Source: Clostridium cibarium (GTDB lineage: Bacteria; Bacillota; Clostridia; Clostridiales; Clostridiaceae). From it: DNA of 64,000 bases. Shown in pieces: positions 22,712 through 32,579 of this stretch (the stretch's first letter is position 1; every line of letters begins with the position of its first letter). The notes beneath the pieces were generated by a model. That model was given only the letters and a program-made list of their open reading frames with translations. It made no database searches and was not told the DNA's origin. Position numbers and translations under genes: made by a program. Location: contig NZ_JACSRA010000001.1 of NCBI RefSeq assembly GCF_014836335.1, positions 1-64,000 on the forward strand, written 5' to 3'.

Positions 22712-24499
22712 TTATCCTATTGCATATTCCTTACTTTTATTATAAATTTCATCATCAACTTCAACCACCATAAAAGTTCCTTCATCCCTATATTCTTCTT
22801 CAAAAATTCTTCCGTTTCTATGAAGAAATGATACCATATCCCCCTTATCATAAGGGATTAGATATTCCACCTTTTTGAAGTTATATGGTAATTTTTCTTC
22901 TATCTTCTCTAAAAGACTTTCTAAATTAATATTTTCTTTAGCAGATACTTCTATTACTTCCTCATAATTCAACTGACTTTTTAAGTCATTTAATTTTTCT
23001 TCATCTACCATATCTACTTTATTTAAAACTAAAATAGTTTCCTTATCTCTAGCTCCAAGTTCACCTAAGACTTCTTCTACTGCTCTAATTTGCTCTAATG
23101 CTCCAGGTACAGAAGCATCTACAACATGACAAAGTAAATCTGAATAAATTACTTCCTCTAAAGTTGACTTAAATGCTTCAACAAGTTCATGAGGTAATTT
23201 TCTTACAAACCCTACAGTGTCAGTTAAAGTTATTAACCCCTTATTTTTTAATGTTATAGCTCTAGTAGTTATATCTAGTGTAGCAAATAACATATCAGCT
23301 TCAAAAACTTTTTCTTTTGACTTTCCTTCATTAGTTGCAGCTATATCGCAAAGAGCATTTCTTAAGGTAGATTTTCCTGCATTAGTATAACCAACTAGAG
23401 AAACCTTAGGAATACTTTCCTTATTTCTTTTCTCTCTTTGAATTTCTCTCGTTCTCTTTATCTTTTTTAATTCATTATTTAAGTCGTATATACTTTCATT
23501 AATATGCCTTCTATCAGTTTCAAGTTTCTTTTCTCCAGGCCCTCTAGTACCTATTCCTCCTCCTGTTCTTGATAAAACTGTACCTAATCCTTGAAGCCTA
23601 CTCTTTCTGTATTTAAGTTGTGCAAGTTCTACTTGAATTTTAGCTTCCTTACTCTTTGCTCTTCTTGCGAATATTTCTAAAATAAGAGTAGTTCTATCAA
23701 TTACCTTTGCACCTAATGCATTTTCTAAGTTTCTAACTTGAGATCCAGATAATTCATCATCAAATATGATCAAATTTGCCCTTTCAGTTTGTCTTAATGA
23801 TGCAATTTCTAAAACCTTTCCTCTCCCTATAAAAAAAGCTGGATCAATCTTACTTCTACTTTGAAATACAGTTTTTAACACCGGTATATCACATGCCTCA
23901 GTAAGTTCAACTAATTCTTCCAAACTTTCTGTAGTATCAGAGCCTACTAAAATTGCTTTTTCTTCATCATTTTCAACCACTTCATTTTCTTTAATTAAAC
24001 TTTCAATATATCTTGCCTTATCTAAAATATTTATTGATAATAACTCTTCTAGAGAAAGATTTCTGGTTTCTTCAAACATTAATGTATTATTAAATACCGA
24101 AAGCATACCAATAGAATAATCTATTATCTTTCCTTCATAAATTCCAACTGCTACTATTGCATCAAGCTTTAATTTTATTAATGCAGACAAATCTAAAGCT
24201 GATAAATTAGAAATTCCATTTGGATGAGTATGTATAACTTTAACTCCCGAAAGTCTTCCTTCCTTTATGTCTAGCAGGGGAAGCTCAACTGATGAAGAAT
24301 CTCCAATTGCTACCGACTGAACTTTTCCTTTCCTATCTATAGCAACGCTAATCTCTCTTTCTATGTTAGTTGAAACCCTACTCATTACATTTATTATTTC
24401 CTCACTAACAACTTCATCTTTCAAAATTTTAATTCTATATATATCTTCTAATTGATCTAAAAAACTTTTCTTGACTCCATCTATATTTCCATTTATCAT
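22712..24499 (-). CDS. hflX: GTPase HflX with N-terminal JAMM-like domain
   Basis: 595 residues from an ATG at 24499 (AAGAGGTGATACT upstream); the frame upstream to 24532 lacks support. The HflX core is complete: FIGRGKVLEI, GAKVIDRTTLILEIFARRA, the glycine-rich RTGGGIGTRGPGE, and the G domain with G1 GYTNAGKST, G3 DTVGF and G4 NKVD. HflX splits stalled 70S ribosomes. The extra N-terminal domain of about 180 residues contains VIHTHPNGISNLSALDLSAL, matching the HxHPx(n)SxxD metal site of JAB/JAMM (RadC/MPN) domains. That fusion is not in Escherichia coli HflX. Confidence 0.93.
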   Translation of the reverse strand: MINGNIDGVKKSFLDQLEDIYRIKILKDEVVSEEIINVMSRVSTNIEREISVAIDRKGKVQSVAIGDSSSVELPLLDIKEGRLSGVKVIHTHPNGISNLSALDLSALIKLKLDAIVAVGIYEGKIIDYSIGMLSVFNNTLMFEETRNLSLEELLSINILDKARYIESLIKENEVVENDEEKAILVGSDTTESLEELVELTEACDIPVLKTVFQSRSKIDPAFFIGRGKVLEIASLRQTERANLIIFDDELSGSQVRNLENALGAKVIDRTTLILEIFARRAKSKEAKIQVELAQLKYRKSRLQGLGTVLSRTGGGIGTRGPGEKKLETDRRHINESIYDLNNELKKIKRTREIQREKRNKESIPKVSLVGYTNAGKSTLRNALCDIAATNEGKSKEKVFEADMLFATLDITTRAITLKNKGLITLTDTVGFVRKLPHELVEAFKSTLEEVIYSDLLCHVVDASVPGALEQIRAVEEVLGELGARDKETILVLNKVDMVDEEKLNDLKSQLNYEEVIEVSAKENINLESLLEKIEEKLPYNFKKVEYLIPYDKGDMVSFLHRNGRIFEEEYRDEGTFMVVEVDDEIYNKSKEYAIG

Positions 24500-24698
24500 A
24501 GTATCACCTCTTATATATACATATGTTTGCAACTTTCAATTAATTTTATACTATATGTTTACAGTTGTAAACATTACATAAATTGATTAAAACTAGATAA
24601 AATAAAGTTGCAAGATTAATTAAAAATCTGTAATATGAATTAAGAGAAATAATATAAATTTAATAAATACTTTAACTGTTTTGAAACGGAGGATACCA

Positions 24699-25223
24699 AT
24701 GGAAGATAAGAAACGTAATATTCTATTATCAAAAGAGACTATAGATACTAGAATAGAAGAACTTGGAGCTGAGATAACAAAAGACTACGAAGGGAAAAAT
24801 CTTTATGTATTATCTCTTTTAAGAGGTAGCTTTATGTTTACTGCTGATCTTGTAAGAGCTCTTGACACTAAGGTAATGGTAGGATTTATGACTACTTCAA
24901 GTTATGGTCATAGTGAGACTAGTTCAGGGGAAGTAAAGATAGTAAATGATATCCCTGATAATATAGAAGGTTTTGATGTTTTAATAGTTGATGATATAGT
25001 AGATACTGGATATACCATGGAATTTATAATAAACCATGTAAAAAAGCTTGGCGCTGCATCAGTAAAGAGCTGTGTACTACTTGATAAGCCATCTAGAAGA
25101 AAAACTAATGTTCACCCTGATTATAGATGTTTTGAAATAGATGATGTCTTTGTTGTTGGTTATGGTTTAGATTATGGTAACTACTATAGAAATATTCCTT
25201 ATGTATTCAACTGGCAAGATTAA
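24699..25223 (+). CDS. hpt: Hypoxanthine phosphoribosyltransferase
   Basis: 174 residues from an ATG at 24699 with ACGGAGGA upstream; a TTG six codons earlier precedes the signal and is rejected. It has the type I PRTase core: LYVLSLLRGSFMFTADLVR, the flexible-loop region TSSYGHSETSSGEVK, the PRPP-binding VLIVDDIVDTGYTM and KPSRR near the C-terminus. It salvages hypoxanthine (and likely guanine) to the nucleoside monophosphate using PRPP. It stands alone and is closed by a long inverted repeat. Confidence 0.92.
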   Translation: MEDKKRNILLSKETIDTRIEELGAEITKDYEGKNLYVLSLLRGSFMFTADLVRALDTKVMVGFMTTSSYGHSETSSGEVKIVNDIPDNIEGFDVLIVDDIVDTGYTMEFIINHVKKLGAASVKSCVLLDKPSRRKTNVHPDYRCFEIDDVFVVGYGLDYGNYYRNIPYVFNWQD

Positions 25224-25232
25224 ATGAATTTT

Positions 25233-25292
25233 AATAAAATGTACAATTAATTATAAACTTAAATTTGTTTTTAATTAATTGTACATTTTATT
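25233..25292. terminator. Bidirectional terminator between hpt and yunB
   Basis: A 21-bp AT-rich inverted repeat (25233-25253 with 25272-25292) around an 18-nt loop, flanked by T-rich ends on both strands, lying between convergent genes. Confidence 0.75.
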
Positions 25293-25940
25293 TTATTGTC
25301 CCTTAGAAAAATCTATTGCAGTATTTGGTATCTTTCCTACTATAATAGTTTCTGCTACAGGTATTTCACAGGTTATATCCATTTCCTTACTATGAAGAGG
25401 TATAATTATTTTTACTGTTGCCTCTACATTTAAATAAATTTTATGTCTTGTTTGATTTATTCCTGCACTTTCAAATTTTGATTCGTAGTTTACCTTCATA
25501 TTTCCAATAGGTTCAATTTTTACTGTAATTTCAGGGCCTAAATTATAAAATGCACTTTGCTCAGTTATCCATCCAATTGGAACTTTTACTCCTACCTCCC
25601 CCATCTTCTGCAATCTTTCATTACACTTTATGGCAAGCTCTGAAGCTAAGTAATTTAACTTTACAGTATTTGCCCTTATAAGATTAATATTATTATCCTT
25701 ATCCCTATCAATTATTATCATTTCATCATACTTAAATTCATCATTAAACAGCTCTAAACTAGTCGAGCTTATTGTATCAACAGTCTTTGCTCTAACTGCA
25801 CTTTCCGATTTGACTAGCGCTGACGGTAAAACCCTGACATCAAAAATATATAAAAGAGTAATTAATATGGTAAAAATTGTAATAGTAATCAAAAAATGCG
25901 GTTTTATTTTCCGCTTTCTTGGTTTTACATAGTATTTCAT
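25293..25940 (-). CDS. yunB: Sporulation protein YunB
   Basis: 215 residues. A basic N-terminus (YYVKPRKRKIKPHFL) leads into one membrane segment at about residues 15-35, with the bulk outside. The conserved YunB phrases are present: KVPIGWITEQSAFYNLGPEI and the C-terminal VAETIIVGKIPNTAIDF-like ending. In Bacillus subtilis YunB is made in the mother cell under sigma E and is required for normal spore formation. It is convergent with hpt and divergent from the PBP gene. Confidence 0.88.
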   Translation of the reverse strand: MKYYVKPRKRKIKPHFLITITIFTILITLLYIFDVRVLPSALVKSESAVRAKTVDTISSTSLELFNDEFKYDEMIIIDRDKDNNINLIRANTVKLNYLASELAIKCNERLQKMGEVGVKVPIGWITEQSAFYNLGPEITVKIEPIGNMKVNYESKFESAGINQTRHKIYLNVEATVKIIIPLHSKEMDITCEIPVAETIIVGKIPNTAIDFSKGQ

Positions 25941-26036
25941 ATAACACCTTATTGTTGAGTTATTGATTTAATCATATTATAATTATGCTATAGTATAATA
26001 TAATATAATTAAATATAAAAAATTTGGGAGGAACAA

Positions 26037-28580
26037 ATGGCTATAGATAAAAATTCAAATAAAAGAAATAACGCCACTAAGTCTCCAGCAAAAAAAGGTG
26101 CTCCTCAAAAAGGACGCAAAAAGAAAAAGAAAAAGAGTAGAGTAAGAATTATTTTCAGAAGAATTTTCTTTACATTACTATTTTTAATGTTAACTGTAAT
26201 GGTTATAGGTGCTGGTTACATTTTTGCTGTTATTAAAAGTACACCCCCTCTTGATGTGGATGCTGTCCTTAACTTAAGTCAGCCTACATCTGTATATGAT
26301 AAAGATGGTGTATTTATGGATAACTTACATTCTGAAGTCGATAGAACGGTTGTAACCTTTGATAAAATACCTCAACATTTAAAAGACGGTTTTATTTCAA
26401 TTGAAGACCAAAGATTTGAATCACATAAAGGAATTGACCCTATTAGAATTGCTGGATCTTTTGTTACTGATATTACTAAAATCTTTAAACGTCAAAGTGG
26501 TATGCATGGAGGTTCTACTTTAACTCAGCAATTATTAAAAAACACTGTACTTACAGATGAGGATTTTATTGTTGAAAGAAAGATAAAAGAAATCTGGCTA
26601 GCACTTAGTCTAGAGAAAAAATTATCAAAAGATGAAATTTTGAATCAATATCTAAACACAATACCTCTTGGAGGAACTGCTTATGGTGTTGAAGCAGCAG
26701 CAAATCTTTACTTTGCTAAATCTGTTAAAGATCTTAATCTTATTGAATGTGCTTATATTAGTGGAATTGCTCAAGCGCCAACATATTATAGCGCATACAA
26801 TGAAAATAACAAAAAGAATCCTAGTCCTTATATTAACAGAACAAAAACTGTGTTATCTAAAATGCATGAATTAGGCAAAATAACAGATGCTGAATTTAAT
26901 CAAGCTATTGCTGATATAGATGCAGGGAAATTAGTTTTTTCTTCTAAGAAAAATAGCTATACTCTTCAATATGAGTGGTATCTAAATCCAGCTGTATCAC
27001 AAGTTAAAGAAGATTTAAAGGCTAAATACAAATATTCGGATGAAGAAGTTTCTAGACTTCTAGCTAATGGTGGCTTAAAAATAACAACTAACATGGATAG
27101 AGCACTTCAAGATTATACTCAAAATTTATTAAATAATTTCACAGCTCAAAATGTTGGTTATAAAGAAACTTATGTTGAAGGAACTAAAACCCCAGAGTTT
27201 CAAGCTTCAGCTACTATAGTGGATTATAAGACTGGTAAGGTTCTAGTTATGATAGGTGGTAGAGGTGAGCACGGAGCACAATCTGCCAATAGAGCTTATA
27301 CTTACTTAAGACCAATTGGATCTACTACAAAACCATTAACGGTATATGGTCCAGCTATAAATGAAAAAATATTAACTGCTGGTTCTACGATAGATGATTC
27401 ACCTATTGAAGATAATATCGGAAAAAATCTTGATAATGGAAAACCATATGCTGTAAGAAATGATGATTTTAAATTCGATGGTAACATAACTTTAAGAGAC
27501 GGTTTGACAAAGTCTAAAAACGTAGCTTCAGTAATAGTTGAAAATACAATTGGTTTAAAAACCGGATTGTCATATGGCGAAAAGTTTGGATTAGTTTATA
27601 ATCAAGAATCTAAATCCTCTATTGCAACTTTAGCCCTTGGTCAATTTAACGGTAATCAAGATGGAGGTAATACATTTATTACTGCATCTGCATTCGGTGT
27701 TTTTGGAAATGGAGGTGTTTATACAACACCAAAATTATACTCAAAAGTTTTAGATGCTTCCGGAAATACTCTTTTAGATTCTGAAGCAAATATTAAAACA
27801 AAAGAAATTTTTTCACCACAAACAGCTTATATACTTTATGATATTTTAAAAGGTTCCCTCGAAACTACTGGTCCATCCGCTAAGTGGGGCGATATGGCTG
27901 TCGCAGGAAAAACTGGTACTACTACAGATAGTAAAGATCTTTGGTTTACAGGAGTTACTCCTTATCTTTCTGGTTCTGTTTGGATCGGTTATGATAAACC
28001 AAAAAAACTTAATACCTATTCTGATACTTCTGCTAGTCTTTGGGGACAAATAATGGCAAAAGCTCATAAGGGAAAAGAAATTAAAGATATAGATGCTCCA
28101 AGCGGACTAGTAAAGGTAGCTGTATGTAAAGACTCTGGCAAATTGCCAACTGCACTTTGTCATAGTGATCCTAGAGATAGAGTTTATGAAGAATATTTTA
28201 TTGAAGGTACACAACCGACCTCATATTGTGATGCACATGTATCTTCAAAAATAAATACAGCTAATAGCAAATTGGCATCAGCAAATACACCAGCTTGGCT
28301 TCTAGGTGACAGAATATTCGTTAAGAAAATAAATCCAAACTCAGTTACTGCTGATTTTCCGTACCTATTGCCAACTGTTGTAGATGATACTGCTGCTGTA
28401 GCTCTTCCAGAAACTCCATCTACAACAACGGATAATTCAAAAACATCTACTAACAGTAACGATAGCACTAATACTAATACAAACACTAATACCAATACAA
28501 AAACTAACGCTGATACTGATGCCGATAAAAAGGATACTACAACAGATTCAACTAAACAAAAAATAATTAATCCACATTAA
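26037..28580 (+). CDS. pbpA: Class A penicillin-binding protein (transglycosylase/transpeptidase)
   Basis: 847 residues. The N-terminal 38 residues are a lysine-rich cytoplasmic tail; one membrane anchor lies at about 41-66. The GT51 glycosyltransferase domain has SIEDQRFESHKG (catalytic Glu near 123) and GGSTLTQQLLKN. The transpeptidase domain has the active-site SxxK in GSTTKP (Ser near 429), the SKN motif in LTKSKNVAS near 495 and KTGTT near 625. The C-terminus is a Thr/Asn-rich disordered tail (about 790-847) caused by ACTAAYACA repeats in the DNA. It polymerises and cross-links peptidoglycan. GGGAGG precedes the start. Confidence 0.94.
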   Translation: MAIDKNSNKRNNATKSPAKKGAPQKGRKKKKKKSRVRIIFRRIFFTLLFLMLTVMVIGAGYIFAVIKSTPPLDVDAVLNLSQPTSVYDKDGVFMDNLHSEVDRTVVTFDKIPQHLKDGFISIEDQRFESHKGIDPIRIAGSFVTDITKIFKRQSGMHGGSTLTQQLLKNTVLTDEDFIVERKIKEIWLALSLEKKLSKDEILNQYLNTIPLGGTAYGVEAAANLYFAKSVKDLNLIECAYISGIAQAPTYYSAYNENNKKNPSPYINRTKTVLSKMHELGKITDAEFNQAIADIDAGKLVFSSKKNSYTLQYEWYLNPAVSQVKEDLKAKYKYSDEEVSRLLANGGLKITTNMDRALQDYTQNLLNNFTAQNVGYKETYVEGTKTPEFQASATIVDYKTGKVLVMIGGRGEHGAQSANRAYTYLRPIGSTTKPLTVYGPAINEKILTAGSTIDDSPIEDNIGKNLDNGKPYAVRNDDFKFDGNITLRDGLTKSKNVASVIVENTIGLKTGLSYGEKFGLVYNQESKSSIATLALGQFNGNQDGGNTFITASAFGVFGNGGVYTTPKLYSKVLDASGNTLLDSEANIKTKEIFSPQTAYILYDILKGSLETTGPSAKWGDMAVAGKTGTTTDSKDLWFTGVTPYLSGSVWIGYDKPKKLNTYSDTSASLWGQIMAKAHKGKEIKDIDAPSGLVKVAVCKDSGKLPTALCHSDPRDRVYEEYFIEGTQPTSYCDAHVSSKINTANSKLASANTPAWLLGDRIFVKKINPNSVTADFPYLLPTVVDDTAAVALPETPSTTTDNSKTSTNSNDSTNTNTNTNTNTKTNADTDADKKDTTTDSTKQKIINPH

Positions 28581-28614
28581 AAATAGCTGTCTCAATTGAG
28601 ACAGCTATTTTTTT
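28581..28614. terminator. Bidirectional terminator between PBP and the next gene
   Basis: A perfect 15-bp palindromic stem (28581-28595 with 28596-28610, arm AAATAGCTGTCTCAA) followed by T on both strands. Confidence 0.9.
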
Positions 28615-29446
28615 AAGCACTTGTGCCTGTAACATTACTCTTTTCTGAATTTATGATATCACCAGTTTCAGTCGATACAAAATATTTCATTTTTATTTCT
28701 TTATTATTTTCACCTAACCCCTTTAATGAGACTACATAACATAGTTCTAATTCTGTTTTATCTTTATTTTCACTATATGCCTTATAAGTTTTCTCATTAA
28801 ATTCAGCTGATTTATATAATTTTAGGAACTCACCTTTGGATATTTCTGAAGCATTTAATTCATCTATATTTATTTTTACATTTTTAGGCTCTTTATCTAT
28901 AGATGAATTAGAAAAACCATCAAGTTTTCCTGTTTCTTTATTTACTTTTAAAGATAAATTGTAATTATAAAACGGATATCCATCCTTATACTTTGTAAAC
29001 AATAGAGAATAATATGGCATCACTTGAGTTTCTTCTTCCTTTACAACCTCTTTAAACCTGCATTCACCTTTATAGATAATGCCTAAGTATTTCTCACCAA
29101 TGCTCTTAGCTTCATCAGCTGTAATTTTGCTCTTATCAGCCATGCTATTTTTATTAGTAAATCCAATGACGTTATACTTTGCATCTACATCAATAGCATA
29201 TTCACCTGAAACCACACTATAATATTCTTCATTTTTAGATGGATCACTCTTTTTAGTAGATTTGTATTTGTCATTCTCTTTATTCATGGTGATAATATTA
29301 TTTGAAGAAAGTAATTGTAAGAATGCCTTTGCAGACTTCTTTTCCTTAGCCCCAGAACCAATAAACATATATACTGTAAATACTGCGCAAAGTGTTAGAA
29401 TCGCCAGTATAGTAAATACTACTATACTTGTCTTTTTATAATTCAT
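28613..29446 (-). CDS. Membrane-anchored PepSY-like protein, unknown function
   Basis: 277 residues. Residues 5-30 form an N-terminal membrane anchor (TSIVVFTILAILTLCAVFT) followed by an extracytoplasmic domain. The latter has the shape of PepSY/YcdB-like domains: KITADEAKSIGEKYLG, then VMPYYSLLFTKYKDGYPFY and MKYFVSTETGDIINSE near the C-terminus, i.e. an alpha-helix plus sheet that occurs twice. Such proteins often inhibit or chaperone secreted proteases or act in envelope sensing. No catalytic motif is seen. Start ATG with GGAGGTAACTA upstream. Confidence 0.62.
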   Translation of the reverse strand: MNYKKTSIVVFTILAILTLCAVFTVYMFIGSGAKEKKSAKAFLQLLSSNNIITMNKENDKYKSTKKSDPSKNEEYYSVVSGEYAIDVDAKYNVIGFTNKNSMADKSKITADEAKSIGEKYLGIIYKGECRFKEVVKEEETQVMPYYSLLFTKYKDGYPFYNYNLSLKVNKETGKLDGFSNSSIDKEPKNVKINIDELNASEISKGEFLKLYKSAEFNEKTYKAYSENKDKTELELCYVVSLKGLGENNKEIKMKYFVSTETGDIINSEKSNVTGTSA

Positions 29447-29514
29447 TAGTTACCTCCATAAAATAGTATAAAACTTTACTTAATAGTTTATATCCATATA
29501 AATATTTTACAATA

Positions 29515-30618
29515 TTACATCTCTTTTATAAAGTTTTTTTCTACTAGCCCTAATCTACTTTCTAACTCTTCTGAAAGCTTCCTTCCACCAATTTTCTCTA
29601 CTAGCGACAAAATCATTTCCAAACTTCCAATAGTATTTGCACTAAGAATTACTTTGCCATTGTCAACAAAATTCTTATCGACTATCCTATCTTCCTCTAG
29701 CCCTTCAAGCTCAGTTTCAAGCTTTGGAATTCGAATTCCTTCTAAAGCTCTACATCTTATAAGGAATTTAATCCCCTCCCCCTGTGTGCAAATATAATCA
29801 CAATGATTTAAATTCATCATAATATACTTTATGATTTCTTTATCTTTAACATGACTATCCACAAATTCTCCTCCTGGTATTATTAGCACATCAGGTTTAT
29901 AATTTTCAAAATCTATTATATCAACATTAATTGTAGTACCATTTCTAAATTTTATGGTATTCTTTAATGCTACATCAACAATACTAAATAACTTTTTTCC
30001 TTTAATTTCATTAGCCATCTCTAAACTTTCACAAATTATACCATAATCCATTATACTCATTCCATCATACATGAGTATGCCTATGCTATTTGTGCTATCT
30101 ATTCTATTATCTAAAAATTCCTCCTTTGTTATTTTCATCTTAATTCCATCTTTATATTGTCCAACTTCTTGGAATCCTAATTTTTTAGCTATTCTAACAC
30201 CAGTTTCTGTTGGAATGCTATCAATTATCATTTCTCCACCAAATTCTAAAAAATAATATTCAAATAAAAGTCTAAGCGCCTCTTCTCCATATCCCTTATT
30301 TCTATATCTATGGTGTATCTTTAAATTAAATCTTGCTATTTTTGTAGCAGAATCATATCCATGAAAACTAACTTCACCTATTGCCTTATCTCTAATAGTG
30401 TAAACTAAACAATAAAAATTCTTGCCATCAGTTGGATAAACCATCTTCTTATAAAACATCTCCCATTTATCCTCTGGAAAATTAAATACGCCTCCTATTT
30501 CTTTCATTGTTTCTTCATCTGACCATAACCTTGAAATAAAAGTAAACTCCTTAAAATCAGGCTGTTTAATATATATTTTTTTACCATTTCTTCTATAACT
30601 ATCTTTATTCTCTACCAT
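29515..30618 (-). CDS. GNAT acetyltransferase fused to DJ-1/PfpI domain
   Basis: 367 residues from an ATG at 30618 (AGGTGGTAATT upstream). Residues 1-170 are a RimJ/RimL-type GNAT domain: DKAIGEVSFHGYDSATKIA, then the acetyl-CoA loop RYRNKGYGEEALRLL and AKKLGFQEVG. Residues about 180-367 are a DJ-1/PfpI-like domain beginning SIGILMYDGMSIMDYGIIC, with VLIIPGGEF and a Cys at the nucleophile elbow (HCDYICTQGEGIKFL). The AraC-type DJ-1 regulators have similar domains. Substrates are unknown; the unusual fusion suggests protein or metabolite repair by acetylation or deglycation, which is speculative. Confidence 0.8.
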   Translation of the reverse strand: MVENKDSYRRNGKKIYIKQPDFKEFTFISRLWSDEETMKEIGGVFNFPEDKWEMFYKKMVYPTDGKNFYCLVYTIRDKAIGEVSFHGYDSATKIARFNLKIHHRYRNKGYGEEALRLLFEYYFLEFGGEMIIDSIPTETGVRIAKKLGFQEVGQYKDGIKMKITKEEFLDNRIDSTNSIGILMYDGMSIMDYGIICESLEMANEIKGKKLFSIVDVALKNTIKFRNGTTINVDIIDFENYKPDVLIIPGGEFVDSHVKDKEIIKYIMMNLNHCDYICTQGEGIKFLIRCRALEGIRIPKLETELEGLEEDRIVDKNFVDNGKVILSANTIGSLEMILSLVEKIGGRKLSEELESRLGLVEKNFIKEM

Positions 30619-30627
30619 AATTACCAC

Positions 30628-30965
30628 CTAATTCTTTATTTATATTATTAAATATCTCATATTTATGTAGTATTATCAATAGTTTAGAAAATTAAGTATA
30701 TAAATATTCACAAAAAAATCATCTTCTAGTCGAATATAGTTTTCATCTTAGTATTAGTAAACATACTGATTTTAATAACTAAACCTATTTCCACTTTTCT
30801 CTATTTAACTTCTTACATATCCTTACTTTAACTACAGTGAAATTTTTTCTTATTTTTACAAAAAAATCTTGATTTTATTTAATAAAATTTATATAATATT
30901 TTTGTTTGTTTAGTAATTTTAAACATATAGTTTAGTAAAAGTTATTTTTATTGGTAGGTGAAAAT
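30628..30965. other. Divergent intergenic region (338 nt)
   Basis: AT-rich, no ORF with a signal and no strong hairpin. It must hold the promoters of the leftward fusion gene and the rightward XRE-cupin/pot operon. Confidence 0.5.
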
Positions 30966-31505
30966 ATGCAAATTGGAGCAAAAATTCGTAGACTAAGAAT
31001 TGAAATACAACTCACCCAAGAAGAACTTGCAAATAGATGCGAGCTCTCAAAAGGATTTATATCTCAACTTGAAAATGATTTAACATCCCCATCTATTGCA
31101 ACCTTAGTTGATATATTAGAAATTTTAGGCACAAACCTAAAAGAGTTCTTTAGCGAAACCGAGGAAGAACGTGTCACCTTCAGTAACGAAGATATGTTTC
31201 AAACTGAAGATAATGATTTAAAATATAATCTTATGTGGCTAGTTCCAAATGCTCAGAAAAATATAATGGAACCAATTATGATCACTTTAGCCCCTGATGG
31301 AAGATATACATTAGAAGAGCCACATGAGGGTGAAGAATTTGGCTATGTCCTATCTGGAAGTATATTTTTGCACTTAGGTAATAAAAAATATAAAGTAAAA
31401 AAAGGGGAAAGTTTCTACTTCAAACCAAGAGAAAGTCACTATATTTCTAACTCCGGAAAGACTTTAGCAAAAGTAATTTGGATCAGTACTCCCCCATCAT
31501 TTTAA
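30966..31505 (+). CDS. XRE-cupin transcriptional regulator (PuuR-like)
   Basis: 179 residues from an ATG at 30966 preceded by TAGGTG; an upstream TTG has no signal. The N-terminal helix-turn-helix is MQIGAKIRRLRIEIQLTQEE, then CELSKGFISQLENDLTSPS. The C-terminal cupin spans about 105-179 (EEPHEGEEFGYVLSGSIFL and KGESFYFKPRESHYISN). This architecture is typical of PuuR-type regulators of polyamine use. It lies 21 nt upstream of potA, so it likely controls the transporter in response to spermidine or putrescine (inference from context). Confidence 0.9.
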   Translation: MQIGAKIRRLRIEIQLTQEELANRCELSKGFISQLENDLTSPSIATLVDILEILGTNLKEFFSETEEERVTFSNEDMFQTEDNDLKYNLMWLVPNAQKNIMEPIMITLAPDGRYTLEEPHEGEEFGYVLSGSIFLHLGNKKYKVKKGESFYFKPRESHYISNSGKTLAKVIWISTPPSF

Positions 31506-31526
31506 TTAGTATAGAAAGAGGTGTTT

Positions 31527-32579
31527 ATGATGGATAAAAATATAATTGAGTTAAAGAATATCACAAAAGCATATAGTGATAACACTGTACTTGATAATCT
31601 ATCTTTAAGTATTAAAAGTAATGAATTTTTGACCTTATTAGGTCCATCAGGTTGTGGTAAAACAACCACTCTTAGAATAATAGCTGGATTTGAAAATTCT
31701 GATTCTGGAGATATCTTATTTCATGGAGAAAGTATATCAAATCTGCCCCCTAATAAGCGACCTGTAAACACCGTTTTCCAGAAGTATGCTCTATTTCCTC
31801 ATATGAATGTTTATGAGAATATTGCTTTTGGGCTAAAAATTAAAAAACTTACTAAAGAAGATATAGATAAAAAAGTAAAAGAAATACTTAACCTAGTTTC
31901 TCTATCTGATTTTGAAAAAAGAAACATCGAATCTCTAAGTGGAGGACAACAACAAAGGGTCGCTATAGCTAGAGCACTAGTTAATGAGCCAGAAGTTCTT
32001 CTTTTAGATGAACCACTTGGAGCTTTGGATTTAAAATTAAGAAAAGAAATGCAACTTGAACTAAAGAAAATTCAGCAAAGACTTGGAATTACTTTTATCT
32101 TCGTGACTCATGATCAAGAAGAAGCTTTAACTATGTCTGATACTATTGTGGTTATGAATAAAGGTGTTATTCAACAAAAAGGATCTCCAGAAGATATATA
32201 TAACGAACCAGCCAATGCATTTGTTGCTGACTTTATAGGCGAAAGTAACATTATAGATGGTGTTATAGTTGAAGACTTTAAAGTTATCTTCTGTAATAAA
32301 GAATTTGAATGCGTAGATAAAGGGTTTAACCCTAATGAAAATATTGATGTAGTTATTAGACCTGAGGACATTAAAATAGTTGCAAAGGACAACGGAATGC
32401 TTAACGGTATAGTTAAGTCTGTTAACTTTAAAGGAGTTCACTATGAAATGGTAGTAAAGGAAAGTGAAAGAGAATTTATTATTCATAATACAAAATTTTA
32501 TGATGTAGATTCAGAAATTGGATTAGATATTTATCCTGAAGATATTCATATAATGAGAAAGATTAGATACTATGAATAG
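31527..32579 (+). CDS. potA: Spermidine/putrescine ABC transporter ATP-binding protein
   Basis: 350 residues. The ABC domain has Walker [16 protein letters not shown], signature [15 protein letters not shown], Walker [14 protein letters not shown] and the switch His in [14 protein letters not shown]-terminal TOBE domain follows from about residue 240. The start ATG at 31527 follows AAAGAGGTG; a second ATG is next to it. It powers polyamine uptake through PotB and PotC. Its stop overlaps the start of potB by 8 nt. Confidence 0.95.
   Translation: MMDKNIIELKNITKAYSDNTVLDNLSLSIKSNEFLTLLGPSGCGKTTTLRIIAGFENSDSGDILFHGESISNLPPNKRPVNTVFQKYALFPHMNVYENIAFGLKIKKLTKEDIDKKVKEILNLVSLSDFEKRNIESLSGGQQQRVAIARALVNEPEVLLLDEPLGALDLKLRKEMQLELKKIQQRLGITFIFVTHDQEEALTMSDTIVVMNKGVIQQKGSPEDIYNEPANAFVADFIGESNIIDGVIVEDFKVIFCNKEFECVDKGFNPNENIDVVIRPEDIKIVAKDNGMLNGIVKSVNFKGVHYEMVVKESEREFIIHNTKFYDVDSEIGLDIYPEDIHIMRKIRYYE

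Noticed and set aside
26668..26874. Plus-strand ORF of 68 codons inside the PBP gene
   Set aside because: Leucine-rich out-of-frame shadow of the PBP coding sequence.
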